Below, piece by piece: positions 10,262-19,479 of a stretch of 64,000 nt of DNA. The first letter of the stretch is position 1, and each line of letters begins with the position of its first letter. The position numbers and the translations under genes are program-made. Below the pieces are notes generated by a model. That model was given only the letters and a program-made list of their open reading frames with translations. It did not search any database and had not been told where the DNA came from. Source of the DNA: CBDCUW01 sp963734865 (GTDB taxonomy: Bacteria; Planctomycetota; Planctomycetia; Pirellulales; Pirellulaceae); NCBI GenBank assembly GCA_963734865.1, contig CAVTIV010000007.1, forward strand, positions 620,001 to 684,000, in the 5' to 3' direction.

Positions 10262-10438
10262 CCGATGCAGCCGTTTCGCGAAAAAAATCGTTGCCGAGAT
10301 TGTAGAAGTCAGTAACTCGGTCGCCGTCAGAATCGCTCAATGTAGCACGGCAACCACGACTCAGACATGGCTGGACAGAGCGAGGTTGGACTGTTGGCAG
10401 GATCCCACTGGGAACCAGCAACCGGCCACGACAGTTGG

Positions 10439-13400
10439 TTATCTGCCGTTCGCGTTATCCGGCGATCGGTTTTCGAAACCACCCGTTCCAGGGCGAACCG
10501 TTCCGGGGCGACCACGCATCGCAGGTCCGCCGACCGGCGCAGAATCGGTTGGCTGCGCACCGAGCGCTCGCAACGCCTGCTGAAGCGATCCGGCACTGAT
10601 CTCGCCAGAAAGCTGCATCACCTCGATATTGCCCTGCGGTTGAGCCGCCTCGTCGAGTTGCTTGATCATGTCGGCAACGAGCTCCATCAAGGGCTCACCC
10701 TCGGCGCTAACCAGCAACGTATTGCCGACCTCATCGATACCCAGCGACAATTTCCCTTTGAACGAGAAGTCCGTACCTCCCTCCCGACCACTTCCCGAAT
10801 CGGTGAGCCCGCTGCCATTCCCTTCGCGACTTTTTGCAACATCCTCGTTACTGTTACCGCCCCCACCCCCACCACGACCACCTTGACCCTGCCCGCCAGC
10901 GGAAAACGATTTATCGTTGCTGCTGAGCAGATCGCGGTAGGCCTCTTTGACCGTCTCGGCGATCTTCTCGGCTGTGCCATACTTCAGGTAAACCAAACGC
11001 GTGAATCGCGTCTTTCGTTTATTCACTGGTTCGGGCACGTCCCACAATTCGATCAACTCGGCGATCGTTCGTAACTGTTCGGCAGTCGCTCCGCTAATCA
11101 CCAGCGTGTTGGTGTCCGGATCATCGACGAACCGCAGTTTGTTTCCTTTGCCCAAACCAGATGGGCCGTTGTCTGTCTTGTCGTCACCGGATCCCCAATA
11201 AAATCGATAGAACGCATCGGCCTCCGACTCGCCACCTTCTTCTTCCTCTTCGAAGTAGTCCTCCAAGTTCAGTCTCATCCAAAATGCAGAGGCGTGCTCG
11301 ACGTGAAAGACTTGGTAGGGTCGTTTTGGCGGTGTGACCTGCAACATCAACTGTTCCAGTTGATCCAAGGCGTCGGTGTCGGGGCTGATCAAGACGAGGT
11401 TTCCATGGCTGTCCAATTCGACCCGCACGGGCGCCGGAGCTTTTTGCAACTGCTCGGAATCTCGGCTTACCGCTGGTGGTTCGCGAAAGATGCGATCGAA
11501 ATCACGCGAAGATCGGATCGGCGGTTCCGCATTCGCTGAATCCACGTCTGACGCATCGGCGTCGGCTGTCGGCGGATCCTGCATGACAGCCAGTCGATAT
11601 TGGTTGTGCAGCGACTTCGCGATAATGTCTTCGTCGGCCGGTTTCACATCCTTTTTCTCTGCAGGTAAATCTTTCTGATCCGACTCTTCCGCGCCATCGC
11701 TCTCGGATTTCCCATCCGATTCTTTGGCCGGGATCAGATTCGGTTCCTTGAATTGCTCTGCGTCGGGTAACTCCAACGGATTGGGTGACAGTCGATTCCA
11801 TTGTTGACGCAATCGCTGCAGATACTCGTAGGTTTCCGGTGTTGCCGAGGCGTCGATCATACGAATCGTGCGACGGCTACCCCCGGGCGGCGGCAATTCA
11901 CCCAGCTTGACCAAGAGCGAACGAACCTCTTCCATCTCATTCGGATTGGCCCACAACAACACCTGCCGATAACGGCTATTGGCAGCGACACGGAACTCGT
12001 CGGTCTCCTTCTTCTTCTCTTCTTCGCGGCCGTACCCATAGCCGTAACTGTAGTACGACCGTCGCGAACTCTTGTTGTCTTCCTCTTCTTTCTGGCCCAT
12101 CAGAAACGCGATCGACTCGGCCACCTCGGTCGCATCGAGTCGCCGTAACTGCAAGACCTCGAACTTGCGTCCGCTGCCGTCAAGCCGTTCGATCAAGGAG
12201 CTGATAATGAAGCTATCAGCGGCAGAACCTGACACGATCAGGGCATTGTTATCCTTGTCGACTCGCACCCGCGTGGTGGGTTCCAAGATATTCATTTCGC
12301 TGACAATTTCGATCAGCTTCTCGGGATCCAGCGACGCGAGTCGGAAAACTTGCACCCGGGTCTGGATATCGGACAGCGACATCATCGATTCGCTGGGAAC
12401 ATCGACCCGTTTGAGAAACTCGGTCGCGATAGCGACGCGATCGACCGCGCACGAATGATCACCGAATTCTGCCGCGGGTTGGCCACAATCGAAATCTCGA
12501 CTTTCGGCTCCGGAGCGGCGCCCGGCGGTTTTCCCCCTTGGGAGCGCATCTGTGCCATCATCTGAATCTGCTGTGGCGACATCGGCGCCGCCTGCTTCTT
12601 CTCTACCCCAAGGAACTGTTCCAGCATCGTCTTGGCTTCTTCGGCCGGCAAGTATCGCAATTTGAATTCGGGCGCCAGCGCCTCGCGACTAACACTGTCG
12701 CGTTCCTGTTGAAGTAAATGGGCGACTTGTCGCAAGTTCACCGCCGCATCCATCGCTTCGATTCGATTGGTCGTCACCAAAGCGGTCAGTCGACCGTTCT
12801 TGCTGATCATTGGCTTGAGTTCTTCGGCAAGTTTCTCCGCTGACAACCAGCCCACATCCAACAATGCTCGGACGTAGGTATGCGATGGCAACGTCTCGAG
12901 ACTCTCGACTTCAACGCGTGGCACGATCGCCGGATTGATATTCTCTGTCTTGGCAACGGTCAGGCCGCCATCGAGTTCCAGCAATGTGTAGCCGCGGGCA
13001 AGCAAATAGCGATTGAACAGGTCACGTGTCTCCTCGACCGTGTATCGACCCGGCGATCGCAAGTTGACCCGATCACCCGGAAGTTCTAGCCAATCGAGCG
13101 GCTGGTCGGAAATCTCCGCCAACCATTGCACCAGCTCGACCCACGGTTGATTACGAAACTGAAATGCAACTTTGCCGTCGTCTCCGACGGTCGCTTTCAA
13201 CTCGTCGGGATCGGATTCATCGTTGGTGGTGGCGTCACGGCGGATCACCTTGGGCTCGGGCGAGGGGGCACCCTCTTTCGTTTTGTCTCCGCCAGAGCCA
13301 TCGGCAGGTTTTTCTTCGCCCCCCTTGTTCTCCTGGCCGGGCTTGCTCGCATTGCCCGGCTGATTCGGCGGCCGCCCCGGCGAAGCGATGGCCATCGGCT

Positions 13401-13515
13401 TGCCATCGGGACCAACCTGCAGCACCACCGGTCCATCCCCACGTAATGTGGCCACACCAAACAGCAAGCCAGTCAGGAAGCCAAGCGTGCAGGCCGTGAT
13501 TCGGTAACGCGACAC
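10439..13515 (-). CDS. Secretin N-domain repeat protein lacking the secretin pore (one frameshift)
   Basis: After correction the product is 1,025 residues. It starts with a GTG at 13515 and a signal peptide (SRYRITACTLGFLTGLLFGV), followed by a Pro/Gly/Lys-rich low-complexity stretch. Several copies of the secretin-N (GspD N1-N3/KH-like) fold follow, recognisable by FKLRYLPAEEAKTML..NSVIIRA, EVLQLRRLDATEVAESI, FHVEHASAFWMRL..NTLVISG, RLVYLKYGTAEKIAETV and IEVMQLSGEISAGSLQQAL. A glycine-rich linker (GGQGQGGRGGGGGG) sits before the last copy. The C-terminal beta-barrel that forms the outer-membrane channel is absent. One missing base near 12447-12450 splits the gene; restoring it gives NSVIIRA-AVDRVAIATEFLKRVDVPSES. 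Partners are unknown. The family call is firm, the role is inference. Confidence 0.8.
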
Positions 13516-13657
13516 CAGCTATACCACCAAAGAGGGACGGACGGACAATCCAGACGAGACGAACAGTATGAATTGTTCGCGGCGGATTTACAAATCCAAG
13601 CCAGCCTCAGCGGATTCCAGGCAAAAATTGGTGGAAATTGCGGCATTCTTCCGAGAA

Positions 13658-14701
13658 TCACTTCCAGGTGTCACGTTTGGGGATGAACGGGTCGAGCGAT
13701 TCCAGCGACTCGCCAGTGGACTGCTGGGCAAATTGGTAGCCCAGCTGGGCGATCTCATTGGCCGCCGCGGTCAGCTCGTCGGCGTTGTTCAGTTTCAACG
13801 TGACGGACTGAAAGATCGCAACAATCTGATCGACAGCGAGCACGTCGACCTTCGCCGTCACGCTCTTCAGACGCGCCGCCGCTCGAGCAGCACGCTTCGC
13901 CGCGGTCACTCCATAGGCTGCTTTTTCCGTCGCGATGGCCGTGGCCCGCATACTGGCTTCGAGCTCGGCGATCATGCCGGCCACGAACATCACCCGATGC
14001 CGCTGTTGCGAGCTCAACTCATTGCTGGCTCCATCGCTTCGAACGAAATTGTGCCGAATGGAACCCTGACTCCAGGAGACAAATTCAAAGTCAAGACTGC
14101 CGGCCGAGTGGCCGCCGACGTTCACGAGTTCCTCATCCGCGGTGGTATGACATCGCAAGCAGCTTTGCGCGACCAAATAGACGTTGGCCGGATTGCGCAT
14201 CCCCGCGGCGACGCTGCGGGCGATTCTTTCGCGACGATGCGACGCTGGCTCGGTGAGCCGAGTGATACCCTCGGCGCCATAGTCGTGATGGAGTTCCAAC
14301 CAGTCCTTGGCGGCCCCGTGACACGACTCACATGAAACACCCGAGATGGCATGCACGTCGCCCGTTTGCAAATCGTTCTGCTGCGTGTAATGGCAAGAGA
14401 CACAGCGGCCTTCATTCTTGATCGAACTCAAGCCAAGTTTTGAAGCGATCTGTTTTGCCTCGGGGCGACGATGTAGCTCATCGAAGGTGCGAGCATGGGG
14501 CGTGCCTTGCCAGACTTTGATCTCGGATGCATGACACTTGACGCACGTTTGATTGCTGAGAACCGAATGCGGATCACACGCCGCGGCGGCGCGGAGCGAC
14601 GTGGTCTCGGAAATCGATGGACTCGCCGCAGACGCGGGCGATGTCGGAAGGGTAACCGCGATCGACGCGCAAATTGTGACAGGAACAAGAATGCGAGTCA
14701 T
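13658..14701 (-). CDS. Secreted tetraheme cytochrome c (cytochrome c554 type)
   Basis: A 347-residue protein with a signal peptide (residues ~1-25, ending around PASAAS) and four c-type heme sites: CVKCH (53-57), CVSCH (100-104), CESCH (124-128) and CLRCH (181-185). The order and spacing, plus TPHARTF after the first heme and a conserved distal His-rich stretch, resemble the cytochrome c554/multiheme family that moves electrons in the periplasm. The second half (residues ~230-347) is helical, Ala-rich and heme-free. Its start lies 4 bases after the stop of the JmjC-like gene, so the two are one transcription unit. No cytochrome maturation or reductase gene is adjacent; the redox partner is unknown. 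Confidence 0.85.
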   Translation of the reverse strand: MTRILVPVTICASIAVTLPTSPASAASPSISETTSLRAAAACDPHSVLSNQTCVKCHASEIKVWQGTPHARTFDELHRRPEAKQIASKLGLSSIKNEGRCVSCHYTQQNDLQTGDVHAISGVSCESCHGAAKDWLELHHDYGAEGITRLTEPASHRRERIARSVAAGMRNPANVYLVAQSCLRCHTTADEELVNVGGHSAGSLDFEFVSWSQGSIRHNFVRSDGASNELSSQQRHRVMFVAGMIAELEASMRATAIATEKAAYGVTAAKRAARAAARLKSVTAKVDVLAVDQIVAIFQSVTLKLNNADELTAAANEIAQLGYQFAQQSTGESLESLDPFIPKRDTWK

Positions 14702-14704
14702 GAT

Positions 14705-15757
14705 TCAGTTCTCCAGGACTGTAGCCACAGCTACAGGCATTTCAATTGTCATCGGGAAGATCTCGGTGTCCCCACTCGGCTGCGGTACCGATCGACCGAG
14801 TGGCAGAATGCAGTTGATTGCGTTGGCTTCCACACGGAAGGTTTGTTGGCCATCCAACCTGTGTGCGTCGCGAACACCTGGGGGCAAGTCAGGATGACGC
14901 CCGCTACCGGCCAAATTGGCCAGAACCTGTTTCATCACCGCGCCGATACCAGTGGCATGATGCGAATCAAAATGAAACGGTAAGTAACGACGGAGCAGTC
15001 GGTTCGCAACGTGAATGCGGTTACGACGAATGACTTCCGGCGTCCTGTATTCGATCTTCAGCGTGATATTCAAGCCATCAAGATTGGCCGTTCGGTGTGG
15101 CGTATACTGGGGCAATGTCAGCATCTGTCCGGGAGGGACGTCGAACAGCTGAGCCTGGTCATCGAATGCCGGTTCGTAGTACAGGGTGTCGACACGTTGG
15201 CCCGATACGATCTGTTCAATGGTGCCCTCGGGAAGGTAGGGGTCGCCCTGTGGATAGGTCCAGACGCGGCTGCTGCCACGGATCTGCCACCGCATGCCGG
15301 GGCTCATGTCGCTGTGGTAATACTGGAAAGCCGAAGGCGACGAAATCAATAGATGTCCCTCGCTGCCAATGATTCGCAGCCCCGGATCGCATTCCACCAC
15401 TTCCTGACATAGTCGATCGATGACAGCGGCGATCGACGGTTGATGCTGACCAAGATTCCTGATCGTCAAGTGCAGGCGACCGCGTCGAATCATCGCGAGC
15501 AATTGTGCGCCGCTGTGGTCCCCGAGCTGGCCCGCTTGCCACTCGCTCGAATGGGCGACACAATCGCCCATCGTGCTGAGCGTCATTGCCGAATGTGGGT
15601 GTCGATCAATCAGATCTGCGATCAGGTCGTCCGAAAACAAGGACACTTCACCCAGTCGATGGGTAGTCATGAAAACATCGCGACAAACGCTTTGATCGCG
15701 GAACAGATCCCAACGCATCAGGTATCGCGGTTCGTTCGTTGACTCTCGCATGGTCAC
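14705..15757 (-). CDS. JmjC/cupin-like Fe(II)-dependent oxygenase homologue
   Basis: A 350-residue soluble protein. The central double-stranded beta-helix shows an Fe(II) triad in order: H148-x-D150 in YYHSDMSPGMRWQIRG and H221 in LPQYTPHRTANLDGLN. WQIRGSSRVWTYP and ITLKIEY are the strands usually found around it in JmjC/cupin_8 proteins. Such proteins use 2-oxoglutarate and oxygen to hydroxylate proteins or small molecules. The residue triad is read directly; the fold is inferred. It is immediately upstream of, and probably co-transcribed with, the tetraheme cytochrome. The substrate is unknown. Confidence 0.6.
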   Translation of the reverse strand: MTMRESTNEPRYLMRWDLFRDQSVCRDVFMTTHRLGEVSLFSDDLIADLIDRHPHSAMTLSTMGDCVAHSSEWQAGQLGDHSGAQLLAMIRRGRLHLTIRNLGQHQPSIAAVIDRLCQEVVECDPGLRIIGSEGHLLISSPSAFQYYHSDMSPGMRWQIRGSSRVWTYPQGDPYLPEGTIEQIVSGQRVDTLYYEPAFDDQAQLFDVPPGQMLTLPQYTPHRTANLDGLNITLKIEYRTPEVIRRNRIHVANRLLRRYLPFHFDSHHATGIGAVMKQVLANLAGSGRHPDLPPGVRDAHRLDGQQTFRVEANAINCILPLGRSVPQPSGDTEIFPMTIEMPVAVATVLEN

Positions 15758-15894
15758 GCTTGCCGCACAATCGGCATGTTCGGATTGATCCGACCCTCAC
15801 GCAGCAGCGCGCGGGGTCCGCATCCAAATCTAGGTCATAGAACGAACGAAACGTTCAAATTGCCGGCAGACTCAATCGCTCGACCAGTGCCGGG

Positions 15895-16294
15895 TCAGCG
15901 AGGCGGTTCCCGGCGCGAAGTGGCGTCATGCGGATCGCGCGACGCATCCCAGGTCCTGACCGTTCCGTCCCAGATGCGAACCTGTCCAAGGTCGTCGCCC
16001 AATGCGACGAGCGCATTGACCGGGTTCCAATCGACGCACCGCGGGCGACCGGAATCGCTGGTCAGGCTATCGACCGGATTTCTTGAGTTCACGTCCCAGA
16101 TCTTGACCGTCCGATCCGCGCCGACGGACACGATTCGCGTCGCATCGCGGTTCCAGTCGCATGACCTCGACCGAACGCAATGCCCGGCGGAGGTCGCCCT
16201 CCAAGTCGGGGTGGCGACAAAAAAACCCGAAACGGCGACGGTTGCCGTCCCGATCACCGTGGAGACGATGATCAGGCACAACGCAACGACCGCT
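15895..16294 (-). pseudogene. Remnant of a membrane WD40 protein (probable degraded sigma-linked kinase/WD40 gene)
   Basis: Directly after the ECF sigma stop the minus strand encodes, without a good start codon, a transmembrane helix (AVVALCLIIVSTVIGTATVA). About 1.5-2 WD40-like repeats follow (DWNRDATRIVSVGADRTVKIWD, then CVDWNPVNALVALGDDLGQVRIWDG), ending in an arginine-rich tail and a stop. In planctomycetes an ECF sigma of this type is commonly followed by a Ser/Thr kinase that continues through a membrane helix into WD40 repeats. Here the whole kinase domain and most repeats are missing. I read it as a deletion remnant; a small functional WD40 membrane protein is a less likely alternative. 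Confidence 0.5.
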
Positions 16295-16944
16295 TTAGCA
16301 TTTCAATCTCTCTCCATCTTCGCCGGCCAATCCCAGTTCGACAAGCGTTTCTTCCAACCGCAGCGCGCGTACATACCGTTTGCTTGCCGTCGACTCATCA
16401 ATTCCCAGTTCCACCGCGGTCTCCTGATTGCTCAACTGCTCAAAATGCCGCAAGCAGAGAGTCTCGTGATCCATTTCGCTCATCTTGTCGATCGCCCGTT
16501 CCAGTTGCAAACGTGTCTCCGATCGAATCACCGCCTGGCTGGGCGACGTTTGGTCACCGAGCAGATGCTCGGCCAGACAGACGGAACTGGCCATCGCCGA
16601 GGCATCATTGCCCAATGCGGCCTCGCGTCGTGCATCACGCATCTGAAATCCCAAGTGTTCCCGATGAGTCTTCAGCAGGCGATGCTTGACAACCTGACGA
16701 AGCCAAAGAAAGAACGGGACTTGTGGATCCTCCAGGTACGCGGACAACCGCTTGGACGCTTCAAGATACGCGTCCTGCAGCACATCGTCCTCGTCGAGCC
16801 GCGCCCTCAGACGTGGATGCAATCGCACTCGGACCATCAGCTTCAGACGTTGTGCATCGCGCCCAGCAACTCGTCGATCGCCGCCTGGTCGCCCCGACGG
16901 GCGTTTTCTATCGCGTCATGGATGCTCTTTTCTTCCACACTCAT
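16295..16944 (-). CDS. ECF-family RNA polymerase sigma factor (one frameshift)
   Basis: The N-terminal piece MSVEEKSIHDAIENARRGD..DELLG (from ATG 16944) is out of frame with RDAQRLKLMVRVRLHPRLR..DEDDVLQDAYLEA. Adding one G to the GGG run at about 16861-16863 joins them into a 216-residue protein with region 2 (DDVLQDAYLEASKRL) and region 4 (LSNQETAVELGIDESTASKRYVRALRLEE). This is the planctomycete/verrucomicrobial ECF type usually paired with Ser/Thr kinases. Here no intact kinase follows, only a WD40 remnant. A TATAAT sits 7 bases before the ATG, so the message may be leaderless. No anti-sigma gene is visible. Confidence 0.82.
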
Positions 16945-16951
16945 CACACAG

Positions 16952-16957
16952 ATTATA
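16952..16957 (-). promoter_or_regulatory. Candidate -10 box (TATAAT) for the ECF sigma gene
   Basis: On the minus strand TATAAT ends 7 bases before the ATG at 16944, which would put the transcription start at about the A of the start codon. Short CACAC and GTGTG arms flank it. No good -35 is seen at 16-18 bases spacing, so the call is tentative. Confidence 0.35.
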
Positions 16958-17254
16958 GAGAGTGTGGTCGGCTGCACGCACGGGAAAATCCGGGTTCAAT
17001 GAACGTCGGCATCACCAACCGATGGACCCGTACCGTCGGTTCCATCGTCGAGGACCGAAGCAGGTGGCGATCAAGCATGTTCACTCAACTGGAACACCAT
17101 CGACGATCCGCCCGGACAGCAATCCGCGACATCTCCGTCGCCACGCTTTTTTCACATGCGTTGAAGCCCCTGTGCGTTGAAGCCCCTGTGCGTCGACGCC
17201 CGCCATCACATCCAACCTGAAGCCGGACGCTTGACCGCTGCCGCCAGATGGGGA
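16958..17254. other. Intergenic stretch upstream of the ECF sigma gene
   Basis: About 300 bases between the sigma promoter region and the end of the thioredoxin-fold gene. It contains the 16-bp tandem duplication at 17160-17191. No other structure or gene was recognised. Confidence 0.4.
17160..17191. repeat. Two tandem copies of a 16-bp unit
   Basis: GTTGAAGCCCCTGTGC occurs at 17160-17175 and again, identically, at 17176-17191. It is non-coding. Similar short tandem duplications recur elsewhere in the window. Confidence 0.9.
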
Positions 17255-17821
17255 TCAGTTCAACATTTGCTTGACTTCACTCATCACGGCGGCGACGTCG
17301 ATCTTCTCAGAAGCACATGAGTGGGTCGCAACCACCTGGCTGTCCTTGGCGATGATGATCGTCACGTCCACACCACTGGGCAGCTTGTAATTCAAGGGAC
17401 CTGTCTTTGTCTCTTTCGCAATCACCACCGGAACTTTCGTTGCGCCCGACTGGTCAGCAATCTTCTTGCCCTGTTCCTTCAACACCGCCGCATCCTCGCC
17501 CATCAAGGTCAGCAGACCCTTGAACCTCGATTCTTGATTCGCGGCAATGGCGGAATCGAGGGCTTTGACCAACTGGGGCACCTTGCCGCCGGTTTGACGA
17601 GCAAACACCATCACCATCGGACTCGAGCCATATCGACATCGATAGCAGAGGTCGTCTCCCGGATCGACACCGTCGTCTTGGGCACCGGCAACTTTCGTCA
17701 CATAGAACGCGCCGACCGCTTCGCCCTGCTGCAAACACGCTTGCGTCGCCCTGTCATCACCCAGGGTAAACGTGCACATCATGACCAATGCAATCGTAGC
17801 GCCCACCAACAATCGCGTCAT
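17255..17821 (-). CDS. Small secreted thioredoxin-fold-like protein
   Basis: 188 residues from the ATG at 17821, which has a strong GGGAGAAGAGAGAG ribosome binding site. A signal peptide (TRLLVGATIALVMMCTFTLG) precedes the mature part. The segment LCYRCRYGSSPMVMVFARQ looks like a C-x-x-C site at the start of a thioredoxin-like fold. Further on, PVVIAKETKTGPLNYKLPSGVDVTIIIAKDSQVVATHSCASE resembles the later strands of such folds. The frame continues upstream to 18058 but without coding character. It could be a periplasmic redox or chaperone protein; the fold call is an inference from pattern only. It has no evident operon partners. Confidence 0.6.
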   Translation of the reverse strand: MTRLLVGATIALVMMCTFTLGDDRATQACLQQGEAVGAFYVTKVAGAQDDGVDPGDDLCYRCRYGSSPMVMVFARQTGGKVPQLVKALDSAIAANQESRFKGLLTLMGEDAAVLKEQGKKIADQSGATKVPVVIAKETKTGPLNYKLPSGVDVTIIIAKDSQVVATHSCASEKIDVAAVMSEVKQMLN

Positions 17822-18174
17822 CTCTCTCTTCTCCCAGATAAAGCGTGCTCGGTGCACCACATCGCGGATCCGCTCGATGGATCGCAACGCAAATGCAGAC
17901 GACAATGCGTGAGCGTTTCCACCACGCCGGTCAAGCATTATCCCGCTGGACAAGGCCGAGGGAACCCCTTTTGACAGCCCAAGTGTTAAACCTTCGTCAT
18001 TCCCCCCATCCACGCCATCGAAAACTTCAAAAAACCGGGGATCCGAGCCGAATTTCAACCTGCGCGTGCGGACAATCGCGCGGGACCCTTTCTGGGTGGG
18101 GGGGGGAACTGGTCGGCCACCGAGTCCTGGCCTGCGGGTGGCTGGTCATCCGATCCACCGCTCCGGTTGCCCAG
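17822..18174. other. Intergenic region with a G9 homopolymer
   Basis: 353 bases between the thioredoxin-fold gene start and the end of the alcohol dehydrogenase gene. It contains a run of nine G at 18098-18106, the longest homopolymer noticed in the window. A CCGGTTTTTTG stretch near 18030 (minus strand) could be part of a terminator, but no clean stem was found. Confidence 0.4.
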
Positions 18175-19215
18175 CTAAGCCAACTGCGGCTGCACCACCA
18201 CCTTCATCTGATCGGGGTCTCCAGAGTGCAATCGCTCGAACCACTGGGGACCATCGGACAACGAGATCTTCGCGGTGATCAACGGCGCGACGTTGATGAT
18301 GCCTCGGTTCATCAGGTCGATGCACTGGGGATATTCGCCATTGCAGCCACATGTGCCGCGCAGCGAAATTTCTCGCGTTACCACCGATTGAAGGGGCAAT
18401 TCGATGGTCGGCGAAACGTTGCCCACCAGCGTCACGTTGCCACCCTTGCGAACCGACTCGATCGCCGTCTTGATCGTCGGCGTGGCGCCGACCACTTCCA
18501 AAGCGACATCGGCACCGCGTCCGTGCGTCAATTCGCGAACGACTGCCGGGACATCGACCTGGTCGCCTCGCAGCACGTCGTCGGCACCGAGTTGTTTTGC
18601 GACGGCGAGACGCTTGTCATTCAGGTCGACCGCGATCACTCGCGAAGCGCCTGCAGCTCGAACCGCCTGCAAGGTTAACAATCCGATCATCCCGGCACCC
18701 ACGACCACCGCCGTGTCACCCAACACGATCGGAGTGACATTGGCCGCGTGCACGGCGACCGAAACCGCCTCGACGAGCGCGGCGTGCTCGAAGGGCAGGG
18801 TGTCGGGCAAACGATAGACGATCCGCCGCGGCACGCTGATCCGCTCGGCAAACGCACCATGCCGTCGATACTCGCCACAAGAGACACCCAGTACCATTCG
18901 GTTGTCGCACAAATTCGCATCACCACTTCGACAAAACGGACACTTCCCGCAGGAAACCATCGAGTCAAACGTAACCCGAGCTCCAGTTGGCAAATCGGTG
19001 ACGTTGGGTCCGGTGGCGATGACGATTCCCGCCGCTTCATGTCCCATCACAAGCGGCGGAATTCGGCGACCGGTACTGCCGTCATAGCCGTGGATGTCGC
19101 TGCCACAGATTCCGCAGGCCTCGACCTGAACCAGAACGTCATCGGCGCCCACCTCGGGCTCGTCGACGTCGGTCACGATCATCTGCTTGTATTCGGTCAG
19201 CAAGAGGGCTTTCAT
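18175..19215 (-). CDS. Zinc-dependent medium-chain alcohol dehydrogenase
   Basis: 346 residues of the MDR family (threonine/sorbitol dehydrogenase-like branch), oxidising a secondary alcohol with NAD(P). Catalytic zinc region: CGICGSDIHGY and GHEAAG. Structural zinc: the four cysteines of CGKCPFCRSGDANLC. The Rossmann part contains VVVGAGMIGLLTLQAVRAAGA and an acidic residue after the second strand (AVDLNDKR), which favours NAD. I chose the ATG at 19215 (MKALLLTEY), the conserved family start; the open frame extends 32 codons further without similarity. Same strand as the nitrilase and FAD genes upstream, 264 bases away. Substrate not determinable. Confidence 0.88.
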   Translation of the reverse strand: MKALLLTEYKQMIVTDVDEPEVGADDVLVQVEACGICGSDIHGYDGSTGRRIPPLVMGHEAAGIVIATGPNVTDLPTGARVTFDSMVSCGKCPFCRSGDANLCDNRMVLGVSCGEYRRHGAFAERISVPRRIVYRLPDTLPFEHAALVEAVSVAVHAANVTPIVLGDTAVVVGAGMIGLLTLQAVRAAGASRVIAVDLNDKRLAVAKQLGADDVLRGDQVDVPAVVRELTHGRGADVALEVVGATPTIKTAIESVRKGGNVTLVGNVSPTIELPLQSVVTREISLRGTCGCNGEYPQCIDLMNRGIINVAPLITAKISLSDGPQWFERLHSGDPDQMKVVVQPQLA

Positions 19216-19479
19216 ATTGAACTTTCGAGAGGTGATTGCAAAGGACAGTGAGCGGCAACCGGAGACTTTCGTCCCTGGCAAGCCTGGCAGTTTATCAGAC
19301 GTGATGGTCATCCTTGCCGGTCCGGTCGCCGAAATATATCGGACAAGAGACGATCGCCGAAACCCTCAACCCGTGGCCGCAAACCCGGTCCCGGTCCGCG
19401 TTATCTGCAGATTCCAACGGGTCCGTGAGTCCCTGACACTCGCCTATCGGCACCGGGCGCGATCCCCGCTGGTGTTCGC

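Noticed and set aside
15776..17002. 408-codon open frame on the plus strand
   Set aside because: It lies opposite the ECF sigma and WD40 remnant, whose protein motifs are clear. It has no family resemblance.
18098..18106. G9 run as a phase-variation tract
   Set aside because: It is in non-coding sequence away from any promoter element I could identify. It may also be a sequencing artefact.
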